From an uncultured Trueperaceae bacterium (GTDB taxonomy: Bacteria > Deinococcota > Deinococci > Deinococcales > Trueperaceae), in assembly GCA_937873495.1 (NCBI GenBank), contig CALMXZ010000016.1, positions 62,001-126,000 on the forward strand: a stretch of DNA of 64,000 nt, given 5' to 3'. The translations under genes and the position numbers were made by a program. Within the stretch, counting starts at the first letter, position 1. Each line of letters begins with the position of its first letter. The notes under the pieces were generated by a model. The model had not been told where the DNA came from. It worked only from the letters and a program-made list of their open reading frames with translations, and did not search any database. Positions 7,220 to 15,012 of this stretch are shown here, in pieces.

Positions 7220-8803
7220 TTAGTTCCCTTTCGGCCGCCACTCGAAGATGTTCCAGTAGAGGCTGCGCAGCAGCCCGACGCCGTTCGCCGGTGAGATGCC
7301 GGTCAGGCCGTCCGAGACGGCGTAGATCTCTGGGTCGACGTAGAGGAACACCTTGGGGAGGTCCTCGGTGACGATCTGCTGGAACTGCCGGTAGAGGTCG
7401 TAGCGTGCGGCCTGATCCGCGGTCGTCCGCCCCGCCTCGAGCAGCTCGTCGACGCGCGGGTTGGCGTAGTGCATGTAGTTCACGCCGGCCGGCGGAGCCG
7501 TGTACGACGTGTACTGGCTGGCGATGTAGTCCGGGTCGCCGATCGTCTGGTTGCCGAGCAGCAGCAGGTCGAAGTTGCCGGCCGCGGCGTCGGCGTTGAG
7601 CGTGGCGAAGTCGCTGATGCTCAGGTCGACCTGGATACCGGCGGCGGCGAGCGCCTGCTGGATGACCGCGGCGGCGGCCTCGCGCGGGCGGTTCCCGCTG
7701 GGGTAACGCAACGTCAGGTGGGTCGAGGCGTTCCAGCCGGCCTCCTGTAGGAGGGCACGGGCCTTGTCGAGGTCGAAACCGTAGACCGTCAGGTCGTCCG
7801 TGAGGACCCAGTCGGGGGCCATGAGCGGCGAGCTGGCCACGTTGCCGTACTCGCCCAGCACGATGGTCGCAAGCCGCTCGCGGTCGATCGCGTAGGCGAT
7901 GGCCTGGCGAACGCGTACGTCCTGCAGTGGCGCGCGCGTCAGGTTGATGTTGATGGCTTGAACGATGGAGGTGGGGTACGAGAGGACCTCCACGCCCGGC
8001 ATGGCGGCGACCAGTTCGACCTCGTGCGGGTTGAGGGGAGCTACCTGCACCTCACCGCGCTGCAGCTGGACCAGGAGCGTGTCCGTCGTGCCGATGCGGA
8101 GGAAGAGCTTCGCGAAGCCGGGGTTGCCGAGGTGGAAGCTCTCGAACGCGTCGTACTCCACGAACTGACCGGACTCGTAACGCACGAACTTGTACGCGCC
8201 GCTCCCGACCGGAGCATCGAAGAAGGCGTTGCCTTCGAACTGCGCAGGTGCCACACCGCTAAGAAGGTGGCTTGGCATGATCGGGGTCTGCAGGCTCACG
8301 TAAGAGAGGAACGGCGCGAGTGGCGCTTCGAGCGCGATGCGGACGGTGTGCTCGTCGACGACCTCGACGCCTTCGACGCCTTGCGCGTCCCCGGCCCGGT
8401 AGGCCTTCGCTCCGGCGATCAGGGTGTACCTGCTGGCCCAGACGCTGTTCGTGTCCGGGTGTAAGAGAGCCTCGAAGGTGAACTTCACGTCCGTGGCCGT
8501 GACGGGTTCGCCGTCGTGCCAGCGCGCGTCGGGATCGAGATGGAAGACGTACTCGAGTCCGTCGCCGCTGACTTCCCAGCTCTCGGCCAGGTCGGGAGCC
8601 GGGGAGCCCGCCGCGTCGAGGCGGGTGAGTCCGCTGTACATCATGTCCATCGCGGTCCAGGAAGCGGAGTCGTTAGTGACCCACGGGTTGAACGTCCGCG
8701 GGGCGCTCGTCACCCCGAAGACGAGCGTCGTCTGAGCGAAGCCCGCCGACGCACCCCCCAAGACGAGGAGCATCACCAGTAGCGCACGAAGCCGGATCTT
8801 CAT
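7220..8803 (-). CDS. ABC transporter periplasmic substrate-binding protein, family 5 (peptide type)
   Basis: Captures the transported compound outside the inner membrane. The signal peptide is MKIRLRALLVMLLVLGGASA then GFAQTT, with cleavage expected after GFA and no lipobox Cys. The mature part follows SBP_bac_5: TFNPWVTNDSASWTAMDMMYSGL, DARWHDGEPVTATDVKFTFE, VRQAIAYAIDRERL, and a C-terminal helix-rich lobe. 527 residues. I start at the ATG because a GGAGG lies 6 bases ahead; a GTG directly before it would be only 3 bases away. Family 5 proteins bind peptides but also opines, sugars, nickel and acids, so the substrate is not set by the sequence. It follows the GntR/UTRA regulator. Confidence 0.93.
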   Translation of the reverse strand: MKIRLRALLVMLLVLGGASAGFAQTTLVFGVTSAPRTFNPWVTNDSASWTAMDMMYSGLTRLDAAGSPAPDLAESWEVSGDGLEYVFHLDPDARWHDGEPVTATDVKFTFEALLHPDTNSVWASRYTLIAGAKAYRAGDAQGVEGVEVVDEHTVRIALEAPLAPFLSYVSLQTPIMPSHLLSGVAPAQFEGNAFFDAPVGSGAYKFVRYESGQFVEYDAFESFHLGNPGFAKLFLRIGTTDTLLVQLQRGEVQVAPLNPHEVELVAAMPGVEVLSYPTSIVQAININLTRAPLQDVRVRQAIAYAIDRERLATIVLGEYGNVASSPLMAPDWVLTDDLTVYGFDLDKARALLQEAGWNASTHLTLRYPSGNRPREAAAAVIQQALAAAGIQVDLSISDFATLNADAAAGNFDLLLLGNQTIGDPDYIASQYTSYTAPPAGVNYMHYANPRVDELLEAGRTTADQAARYDLYRQFQQIVTEDLPKVFLYVDPEIYAVSDGLTGISPANGVGLLRSLYWNIFEWRPKGN

Positions 8804-8857
8804 CACTTGCCTCCTATTGGTCCCGTCGGCGTTCTTCGGGCCTTGCGTTGAGTCGAT

Positions 8858-9610
8858 CTATGGGTCGCGGCGATGGCTCAGGATCTCGAACTCGTGGCAG
8901 AAGACCGAGACCTCGTAGATGAAGGGTTGCCCGGTCTCATCGAAGACCACGCGGGTACGGCGGATCGCAGGCATGCCCGGCTTCACGCCGAGTGCTTGCG
9001 CCTCTTTCTGAGCGACCAAGTGCGGAGCGACCTTGATGCTCGCGGAATCCAACACCTTCCCGTAGATCACCCGCAGCGCCCGGTACAGCGACTGGTCGGG
9101 CCCCGTTTCGCCCAGGCTGTCGGGCCGGAAGTCCGGCACCGCGTCCGCCTTCAGCACGGATAGCGCGTAGTTCATGGGCTCGCCGTCCAGGTAGATGACA
9201 CGCGCCAGGCGATGGACGCGGCCCTGCGGCTCAAGGCGCAACGCGGCCATGGCGTCGGGCGAGACGGGCACGTCGTCCGCGGGGAGGAAGCGGGTCCTCA
9301 CCTCCCTGCCCTGATCCAGGAGGGCAAGAACGTAGGAGTTCAGACTCGTGAAGGGCTCTTGCACCTTGGGCTGAGCGACCACGCTGCCGATGGCCCGCAC
9401 CCTGCGGATGAGCCCCGCGCGGGCCAGGCTCTCGAGAGCCTTCCTGGCCGTGCCGCGGCTCACGCCGAACGACTCCTGCAACTCGTTCTCGGTAGGCAGC
9501 AGGTCACCAGGACGCAGGCTGCCGCCCTCGATGCGCTCGCGTAGCCGTTGCTCCAGCTGGAAGTAGAGCGGGATCGGAACATCGCGGTTGAGTCTGTTAC
9601 TGTCGCTCAC
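8858..9610 (-). CDS. GntR-family regulator with UTRA effector domain (HutC subfamily)
   Basis: DNA-binding repressor whose UTRA domain senses a small metabolite. The winged helix covers about residues 10-75 (PLYFQLEQRLRERIEGGSLR, then LPTENELQESFGVSRGTARK), and the UTRA chorismate-lyase-like fold follows to residue 250 (PMNYALSVLKADAVPDF; GMPAIRRTRVVFDETGQPF). The GTG start has GGAGG with 5-base spacing; an upstream frame extension would run through the operator. It is the first gene of the peptide ABC/dipeptidase operon, 54 bases before the binding protein. A perfect palindrome overlaps its transcription start region, indicating autoregulation and control of the whole operon. Confidence 0.92.
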   Translation of the reverse strand: MSDSNRLNRDVPIPLYFQLEQRLRERIEGGSLRPGDLLPTENELQESFGVSRGTARKALESLARAGLIRRVRAIGSVVAQPKVQEPFTSLNSYVLALLDQGREVRTRFLPADDVPVSPDAMAALRLEPQGRVHRLARVIYLDGEPMNYALSVLKADAVPDFRPDSLGETGPDQSLYRALRVIYGKVLDSASIKVAPHLVAQKEAQALGVKPGMPAIRRTRVVFDETGQPFIYEVSVFCHEFEILSHRRDP

Positions 9611-9625
9611 GCCTACCTCCCAAAC

Positions 9626-9641
9626 GTCTAAATGTATAGAC
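9626..9641. promoter_or_regulatory. Candidate GntR/UTRA operator palindrome
   Basis: GTCTAAATGTATAGAC has inverted half-sites GTCTA and TAGAC separated by six bases, in the general GT...AC layout of GntR/HutC operators. It sits directly after the -10 box of the regulator promoter, where a bound repressor would block initiation. Confidence 0.7.
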
Positions 9642-9671
9642 AATGTAGAGGCGGCTCGGGCGGGTTGTCAA
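9642..9671 (-). promoter_or_regulatory. Promoter of the GntR-peptide ABC operon
   Basis: On the minus strand TTGACA (bases 9671-9666) is separated by 18 bases from TACATT (9647-9642). The -35 lies in CTTGACAAC, a nonamer also seen at two other promoters in this window. The operator palindrome begins one base downstream of the -10. Confidence 0.65.
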
Positions 9672-9717
9672 GGCGGCGCGCGCGTCGCATGCATCCGACC
9701 ACCACCTCGCTCACCCC

Positions 9718-9746
9718 TTGCGCCGCGGGCCACGTTCCTCCACAAT
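9718..9746 (+). promoter_or_regulatory. Possible leaderless promoter for the TerC gene
   Basis: TTGCGC is 17 bases from CACAAT, and the GTG start codon comes 7 bases after that. This spacing would put the transcript start at or next to the start codon, and no Shine-Dalgarno precedes it. Weak consensus match; inference only. Confidence 0.35.
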
Positions 9747-9753
9747 CGCCTGC

Positions 9754-10500
9754 GTGGAATGGATCACCAGTCCTGCCGCCTGGGTGGCGCTAGCCTCCCT
9801 CACCGTCCTCGAGATCGTCCTCGGGATCGACAACATCGTCTTCATCTCCATCCTCGCCGGCAAACTACCGGCCGAGCAACGAGGACGCGCCCGCACGTTC
9901 GGCCTGGCCCTGGCCATGCTCACGCGCATCGCGCTCCTCTTCTCCATCAGCCTCCTCTCCCGCCTCACGGCGCCGCTGTTCACGGTCCTCGGCATGGAGA
10001 TAACCGGCCGCGACCTCGTGTTCCTGCTCGGCGGCCTGTTCCTGATCTTCAAAGCCACACAGGAGATCCACGAACGCCTCGAAGGCCCGAAGCGAACCCA
10101 CGAGGGCGCCGGTCGGGCGGTCGCCACCTTCGCCGGCGTCATCACCCAGATCGCCCTGCTCGACATCGTGTTCTCGCTCGACTCCGTCATCACCGCCGTC
10201 GGCATGGCCGACCATCTCGCCATCATGATCGCGGCGGTCGTGATAGCCGTCGGCGTGATGATGCTGTCCGTCAACTCGGTGGCCGGCTTCGTGGAGCGCC
10301 ACCCCACCATCAAGATGCTCGCCCTCTCCTTCCTGCTCCTCATCGGCACCACCCTCGTGGCCGAAGGGCTAGGCCAACACGTGCCCAAGGGCTACATCTA
10401 CTTCGCGATGGGCTTCAGCGTCATGGTCGAACTGTTCAACATGCGAGTCCGGGCCGTGGGCAAGCCCGTAACGTTGTACGAGCGGGGGCCGAAGGCGTAA
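9754..10500 (+). CDS. TerC-family integral membrane protein
   Basis: TerC/YkoY-type membrane protein of about 248 residues with seven predicted helices. The family is linked to tellurite resistance and to metal (manganese) export associated with metalation of secreted enzymes. The N-terminus after the GTG start, EWITSPAAWVALASLTVLEI then VLGIDNIVFISILAGKLP, is the conserved TerC opening; IVFSLDSVITAVGMADHLA is the second signature with membrane-embedded acidic residues, and it ends YIYFAMGFSVMVELFNMRVR. GTG 9754 was chosen because homologues begin M-E-W at this point. It is divergent from the GntR operon and followed by a hairpin, so it is probably a single-gene unit unrelated to the transporters. 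Confidence 0.92.
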   Translation: MEWITSPAAWVALASLTVLEIVLGIDNIVFISILAGKLPAEQRGRARTFGLALAMLTRIALLFSISLLSRLTAPLFTVLGMEITGRDLVFLLGGLFLIFKATQEIHERLEGPKRTHEGAGRAVATFAGVITQIALLDIVFSLDSVITAVGMADHLAIMIAAVVIAVGVMMLSVNSVAGFVERHPTIKMLALSFLLLIGTTLVAEGLGQHVPKGYIYFAMGFSVMVELFNMRVRAVGKPVTLYERGPKA

Positions 10501-10531
10501 GGCTGGAAGTCCAAGAACGCGAGCTCCTGGC

Positions 10532-10565
10532 GTTGCTTGCTCGGTCCGCACACCAAGCAAGCAAC
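10532..10565 (+). terminator. Hairpin downstream of the TerC gene, possible terminator
   Basis: GTTGCTTGCT and AGCAAGCAAC are perfect 10-base complements around a 14-base loop, 31 bases after the TerC stop. No U-tract follows, so it may be a weak or factor-assisted terminator or only an mRNA-end stabiliser. Confidence 0.45.
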
Positions 10566-10678
10566 CAGACCCCCTGAGGTTGGGCTCGGCCGATCGATCT
10601 GGCGAAGGCCCGCTTCACTGCAGCCCTGCTGTGCCCTCGCCGACCCGCACGCCGGATTCAGCCGTATCGGCACCAAGC

Positions 10679-10711
10679 TATACTCTCCCCCGGTCCGGCA
10701 TCGCCGGACCG
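10679..10711 (+). promoter_or_regulatory. -10 box and inverted repeat upstream of the second ABC operon
   Basis: TATACT at 10679-10684 is a good -10; the -35 is unclear. Beginning 6 bases later is a perfect inverted repeat with arms CGGTCCGGC and GCCGGACCG around ATC (10691-10711), ending 24 bases before the binding-protein ATG. It could be an operator at +1 or a 5'-leader hairpin. No regulator gene is adjacent. Confidence 0.45.
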
Positions 10712-10735
10712 TCACGGGGGCGGAGCGAGGAAGCC

Positions 10736-12259
10736 ATGAGAACACCGCCTAACAGACGCAAACTACGACTAGTACTGCTCGCCGGGCTCGTGAGCGCGGC
10801 GCTGACGCTATCGAGCGTGCAGGCGCGGACGTTGACCGTAGGGCTCAACGCCACGCTCGCGTCGCTCGATGTGCATACGGCCATCGGTCCGAACGTCGTC
10901 GGCACGCGCGTGTTCGGGATCTTCAGCGACGCGCTCGTCGGCATCGGTGCCGACGGCAGCCTGCAGCCCATGCTCGCGCTGAACTGGACCAACCACGGCA
11001 CCGACTGGGTCTTCGAACTAAGGCAAGGCGTCGTGTTCCACGACGGCAGCGAGATGACCTCCGACGACGTCGTCTACAGCTTCGAGCGCATCCTCGACCC
11101 GGCCAACGCGGCGGTGGCCGCCTCGCAGATCCGCCGGAAGATCAGCGGCGTCAGGGCCACCGGGGAGTACGAGGTGACCTTCACCACGCCCGCTCCGGAT
11201 CCGCTCCTACCGCTCCGCCTCACCAGCTACTGGACATCCGTCGTATCGAAGAACACGGCCGACCTTGACGAAGCGGCTCGCCAGACCCGTCCGATCGGGG
11301 CGGGGCCCTACAAGGTGGTCGAGTTCAGGACCAACGACCGCATCGTCTTCGAGGCCCACGACGCGTACTGGGGCGGCCGCCCGGCCGCAGACGAGGTCGT
11401 GATCCGCTTCATCCCTGAAGACGCCACCAGGGTCGCGGCCTTGCAGGCCGGCGACGTCGACCTCATAACGCAGGTCCCCGTCGATCAGGTAGCACAGCTC
11501 GAGGGCAGCAGGGGCGTCCAGGTCCTCAGCGTTCCCGTCCAGAGCTACATGACCATCCAGATGAACGCGGTGAACGGCCCGACGGCCGATCCGCTCGTGC
11601 GCAAGGCGATGCACCTCGCCGTCGACCGCGAGCTGATCGTGGACGAGCTGTGGAACGGCCGCTCGCGCGCCATGACCGACCTGCTGCTGCCTGGCGACTT
11701 CGGCTTCGATTCGTCGCGGCCGGTGTACCCGTACGATCCGGAAGGCGCCCGGGCCGCCCTGGCCCAGAGCGGCTACAAGGGCGAGCCCATCCGGCTGGAG
11801 GTCACCGCCGGCTACTACCCAAACGGCGACGTGATCACCATCGCCCTCATCCAGATGTGGCAGGATGTCGGCCTCAACGTCGTGCTTGACGCCACGGAAG
11901 GCAGCGCCTTCCTGGACCGCTACCTCGCGGGCCAGACGGAGACGGGCATGCAGGGGCGCGGCGCCAACGGCGACGCCCAGATCATGTTCGAGGACTGGCT
12001 GCCCGGGAGCATCTGGCGGCCCGCCTACTACGTTCCCCCAGCCGAGTTCGACGAACTGCTCGCCCGCACCGCCGTCTCCCTCGACGCGCAGGAGCGTTAC
12101 GCCGACTTCCGCCGCATGGTGGAGATCTTCGAGGCAGACCTGCCGTTCACGCCCCTCTACCAGAACGTAGATATCTCGGCCGTCCGGTCCGGCATCAACT
12201 GGCAGCCTCACCCCCGCCAGCTCCTGGACTTCCGCCCGGGCAACCTCAGCTTCGACTAG
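10736..12259 (+). CDS. ABC transporter periplasmic substrate-binding protein, family 5
   Basis: 507 residues. The signal peptide has a basic start (MRTPPNRRKLR), then a hydrophobic core, and ends near SSVQA. Mature hallmarks include LNATLASLDVHTAIGPNVVG, GVVFHDGSEMTSDDVVYSFE, VRKAMHLAVDRELIVDELW and a late TPLYQNVDISAVRSGINW. ATG 10736 has GAGG upstream with suitable spacing. Permeases DppB/DppC and a GDPD-family phosphodiesterase follow on the same strand. The ligand is unknown; the linked phosphodiesterase makes a phosphodiester or glycerol-like compound a possibility. A strong hairpin separates it from the permease genes. Confidence 0.93.
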   Translation: MRTPPNRRKLRLVLLAGLVSAALTLSSVQARTLTVGLNATLASLDVHTAIGPNVVGTRVFGIFSDALVGIGADGSLQPMLALNWTNHGTDWVFELRQGVVFHDGSEMTSDDVVYSFERILDPANAAVAASQIRRKISGVRATGEYEVTFTTPAPDPLLPLRLTSYWTSVVSKNTADLDEAARQTRPIGAGPYKVVEFRTNDRIVFEAHDAYWGGRPAADEVVIRFIPEDATRVAALQAGDVDLITQVPVDQVAQLEGSRGVQVLSVPVQSYMTIQMNAVNGPTADPLVRKAMHLAVDRELIVDELWNGRSRAMTDLLLPGDFGFDSSRPVYPYDPEGARAALAQSGYKGEPIRLEVTAGYYPNGDVITIALIQMWQDVGLNVVLDATEGSAFLDRYLAGQTETGMQGRGANGDAQIMFEDWLPGSIWRPAYYVPPAEFDELLARTAVSLDAQERYADFRRMVEIFEADLPFTPLYQNVDISAVRSGINWQPHPRQLLDFRPGNLSFD

Positions 12260-12267
12260 CCCCAACA

Positions 12268-12308
12268 CGCCTGGCCTCGGCACGCGCTAGTAACGCCGAG
12301 GCCAGGCG
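12268..12308 (+). repeat. Intercistronic hairpin between binding-protein and permease genes
   Basis: CGCCTGGCCTCGGC and GCCGAGGCCAGGCG form a perfect 14-base-pair stem with a 13-base loop, 9 bases after the binding-protein stop and 21 bases before the permease ATG. No U-tract. Such stem-loops commonly stabilise the upstream message so that binding protein is made in excess over permease. Confidence 0.75.
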
Positions 12309-12329
12309 CGACCGGAGCCCTGGCACAGC

Positions 12330-13250
12330 ATGTCGATAAGCTTCCTACTGGCGCGGCTCTTGCGTGCGTTGCTGACGCTCTTCGGGGTCGTCACGCTCAC
12401 CTTCGCGCTGAGCCGCCTCAGCGGCGACCCGCTCGGGCTCCTCCTGCCCGACACCGCGACGCTGGCCGACAGGGAGCTCCTGCGAGCCTCGCTCGGTCTG
12501 GATCGCTCCTGGCTCGTGCAGTACGTCACCTACCTACGCGACCTCCTGTCGTTGGACCTGGGTCGCTCACTGGCGTACGAACGGCCGGCGCTGGCCGTGA
12601 TCCTTGAGCGCGTGCCCGCCACGCTCGAGCTAGGGCTGGGCGCGCTCGTACTGTCGGTGCTCGTCTCGGTGCCGCTCGGCCTGGTGGCGGCCGTGAAGCG
12701 CAACTCCCTGTTCGACCGCGCCGTCATGGCTTTCAGCTTGTTGGTGCAGTCCGTGCCGTCGTTCGTGGTCGGGATCCTGTTCATCCTCCTGTTCAGCGTC
12801 AGCCTGCGGCTCCTCCCGTCCTTCGGGCGTGACAGCCCCGCCTCCCTCGTGCTGCCCGTAGCGACCCTGACCCTCTACCCGCTGGCGTTCCTCGTCAGGT
12901 TGACGCGCGCCGCGGTGCTCGACGTCATCAACCAGCCGTTCATCCGCACGGCGCGCGCGAAAGGTGTATCGCCGCGCACAGTGGTGATGAAGCACGCGCT
13001 GCGCAACGCGCTCATCCCCGTCGTGACCGTGGTGGGCCTGCAGTTGGCCAGCATCATCAGCGGCTCGGCGATCGTCGAGACGGTCTTCGCCTGGCCGGGG
13101 ATAGGCTGGCTGGCGGTCCAGTCCATCCGCACCCGCGACTACCCCGTCATCCAGGGCGTCGTGCTCCTCTCCTCGCTGGCCTTCAGCCTCATCACTCTCG
13201 TCGTCGACGTGCTCTACACGTTCATCGACCCCAGGATCCAGTACTCGTGA
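12330..13250 (+). CDS. Peptide-type ABC transporter permease (DppB-like)
   Basis: 306 residues, BPD_transp_1 fold. The N-terminal helix LLRALLTLFGVVTLTFALSR is followed by the usual SGDPLGLLLP, then DRSWLVQYVTYLRDLLSLDL, five membrane segments, the ATPase-contacting loop ARAKGVSPRTVVMKHALRNA, ETVFAWPGIGWLAVQSI and the C-terminal FIDPRIQYS. Partner of the DppC-like gene that overlaps its stop. No ATPase gene is present in this operon. Confidence 0.93.
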   Translation: MSISFLLARLLRALLTLFGVVTLTFALSRLSGDPLGLLLPDTATLADRELLRASLGLDRSWLVQYVTYLRDLLSLDLGRSLAYERPALAVILERVPATLELGLGALVLSVLVSVPLGLVAAVKRNSLFDRAVMAFSLLVQSVPSFVVGILFILLFSVSLRLLPSFGRDSPASLVLPVATLTLYPLAFLVRLTRAAVLDVINQPFIRTARAKGVSPRTVVMKHALRNALIPVVTVVGLQLASIISGSAIVETVFAWPGIGWLAVQSIRTRDYPVIQGVVLLSSLAFSLITLVVDVLYTFIDPRIQYS

Positions 13251-14116
13251 GCGCCGAAGACAACGGCCGCGCGGGGCGTAGGCGCTTCAAGGTCCCGGGG
13301 CCCTTCGTCCTGATCAGCTTGGGCGCGGTGGTCCTGATCGCGCTGAGCGCGGTGCTGGCACCTATCCTGGCGCCCTTCGACCCGTCCGCCCTCGACCTGA
13401 GGGCGCGGCTGCAGCCGCCGGCCTGGCTGGACGGGGGCAGCATGCGGCACCCGTTGGGAACCGACGCGACAGGCAGGGACATCCTCAGCCGCCTCCTTTA
13501 CGGCGGGCGCGTGTCGCTGACCATCGGGGTCGCCGCATGCCTCCTAGGGATGCTCGTCGGTACACCGCTCGGCCTCCTGAGCGGGTTCGCCCGCGGGGCC
13601 TGGGACCACGTGATCATGTACCTCGTCGACCTGCAACTCTCCATGCCGTTCCTGCTCCTCGCCATCGCGGTGTCGCTCGTGCTCGGCACGACCGTCCCCG
13701 TGCTCATCTGGATCGCAGCCCTGTCGACCTGGCCGTACTACGCTCGCCTCGTGAGGGGCGCCGTGCTCTCGCTGCGCGACCAGGAGTTCGTCACGTCGGC
13801 CGTGGCGCTAGGTGCGCGGCCATGGCGCGTCATGTTCCGCCATCTGCTGCCGAGCCTCGTCTCCCCCATCGTCGTGCTGCTGACGCTGAACCTCGGCAGG
13901 ATCGTGCTCTTGGAGAGCGGCCTGAGCTTCCTCGGCATCGGCGTGCAACCGCCCACGCCGTCGTGGGGCAACATGATCGACAGCGGCCGTGGCTACCTGA
14001 ACACGGCCTGGTGGATCAGCATCATGCCGAGCCTGGCTCTGATGGTCCTCACCATGGCCGTCGGCACCCTCGGCGACTGGCTCCGCGACAAGGCCGATGT
14101 CGAGATCACGGACTGA
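13247..14116 (+). CDS. Peptide-type ABC transporter permease (DppC-like)
   Basis: 289 residues. One N-terminal helix, then the DppC signature HPLGTDATGRDILSRLLYGG, five further helices with EAA loop ALGARPWRVMFRHLLPSLVS and FLGIGVQPPTPSWGNMID. The GTG start overlaps the DppB stop by 4 bases (GTGA), giving tight coupling. It forms the membrane channel with the preceding gene. Confidence 0.93.
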   Translation: MSAEDNGRAGRRRFKVPGPFVLISLGAVVLIALSAVLAPILAPFDPSALDLRARLQPPAWLDGGSMRHPLGTDATGRDILSRLLYGGRVSLTIGVAACLLGMLVGTPLGLLSGFARGAWDHVIMYLVDLQLSMPFLLLAIAVSLVLGTTVPVLIWIAALSTWPYYARLVRGAVLSLRDQEFVTSAVALGARPWRVMFRHLLPSLVSPIVVLLTLNLGRIVLLESGLSFLGIGVQPPTPSWGNMIDSGRGYLNTAWWISIMPSLALMVLTMAVGTLGDWLRDKADVEITD

Positions 14117-14139
14117 AGCGGGCACCAAGGAGCTTACCG

Positions 14140-14880
14140 ATGAATACCTCGAGACCCTGGGTCATCGCCCATCGCGGCGGCGGCGCGCTCGCCCCGGAGA
14201 ACACACTGGCGGCGTTCAAAGCGGCCATGGATGCGGGAGCCGACGCGGTGGAGCTCGACGTGCACCTGAGCCGCGACGGCCGGCTGGTCGTCATGCACGA
14301 CGAAACCGTGGATCGCACCACGGACGGCAGTGGGGCGATCGCCGACCTGACGGGGGCCGATCTCAGGCGCCTCGACGCCGGCAGCTGGTTCGGTGCCGGC
14401 TACGCGGGGGAACGTGTGCCGTACCTCGAGGAAGTGCTCGCCCTGGCCGCCCACCCGGTCATCGAACTCAAGTACGGCTCGGAACGTTATCCGGGCATCG
14501 AAGAGACGGTAGTGCACGCGCTGCGCACTACCGGGCGCATGCGCGACGCCATCGTGATCTCCGGCAACCCGAGCCCGCTCGCCGCCCTGAAGAGATTCGC
14601 GCCCGAACTGCCCACCCTCTCGTTCCAGACGGGAACGCTTCGACCAGGCTTCCAGTTCACCGATCTGACCCCACGGGACGTGCTGTTCGCGCCGCCGGAA
14701 CCGGGGTTGGAGAGCCTGGTGCGCGAGGCGGCCCGCCTCGGCTTCGTGGTGATGGGCACCACGCTCGGAGTCGGCGGTGGTTGGGCCGGGTACCTCGTTG
14801 GCCAGATCCGAGCCGGGGTGGCGGGGGTGTTCACGGATGATGTTGAGGGGGTGCGCTCGCTAGTTGGCGGGCTAAGTTAG
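14140..14880 (+). CDS. Glycerophosphodiester phosphodiesterase (GDPD family)
   Basis: Hydrolyses glycerophosphodiesters to glycerol 3-phosphate and an alcohol. TIM barrel of 246 residues with all the expected active-site elements: VIAHRGGGALAPENTLAAF at the start (catalytic His-Arg, Glu-Asn), AVELDVHLSRDG and VVMHDETVDRTTDG (metal-binding Glu/Asp and second catalytic His), and a C-terminal GVFTDDVEGV. There is no signal peptide, so it acts on imported substrate in the cytoplasm. AAGGAG is 8 bases before the ATG. It is the last gene after a binding protein and two permeases, which hints that the importer brings in a phosphodiester, and glycerol 3-phosphate could feed the GlpD-type enzyme at 470-2146. 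Confidence 0.92.
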   Translation: MNTSRPWVIAHRGGGALAPENTLAAFKAAMDAGADAVELDVHLSRDGRLVVMHDETVDRTTDGSGAIADLTGADLRRLDAGSWFGAGYAGERVPYLEEVLALAAHPVIELKYGSERYPGIEETVVHALRTTGRMRDAIVISGNPSPLAALKRFAPELPTLSFQTGTLRPGFQFTDLTPRDVLFAPPEPGLESLVREAARLGFVVMGTTLGVGGGWAGYLVGQIRAGVAGVFTDDVEGVRSLVGGLS

Positions 14881-15012
14881 AGGAGAACTCGGTCCAAGCC
14901 AGGCGCTCCGCCCACTCCCATACTAGGAACAGACTTGAAGACCGCCGCCATTCTCCGCAATGAATAGATTCCGTCTGCGACTGAGCTCGCTGCCCACGGC
15001 GACAGCGAACTT

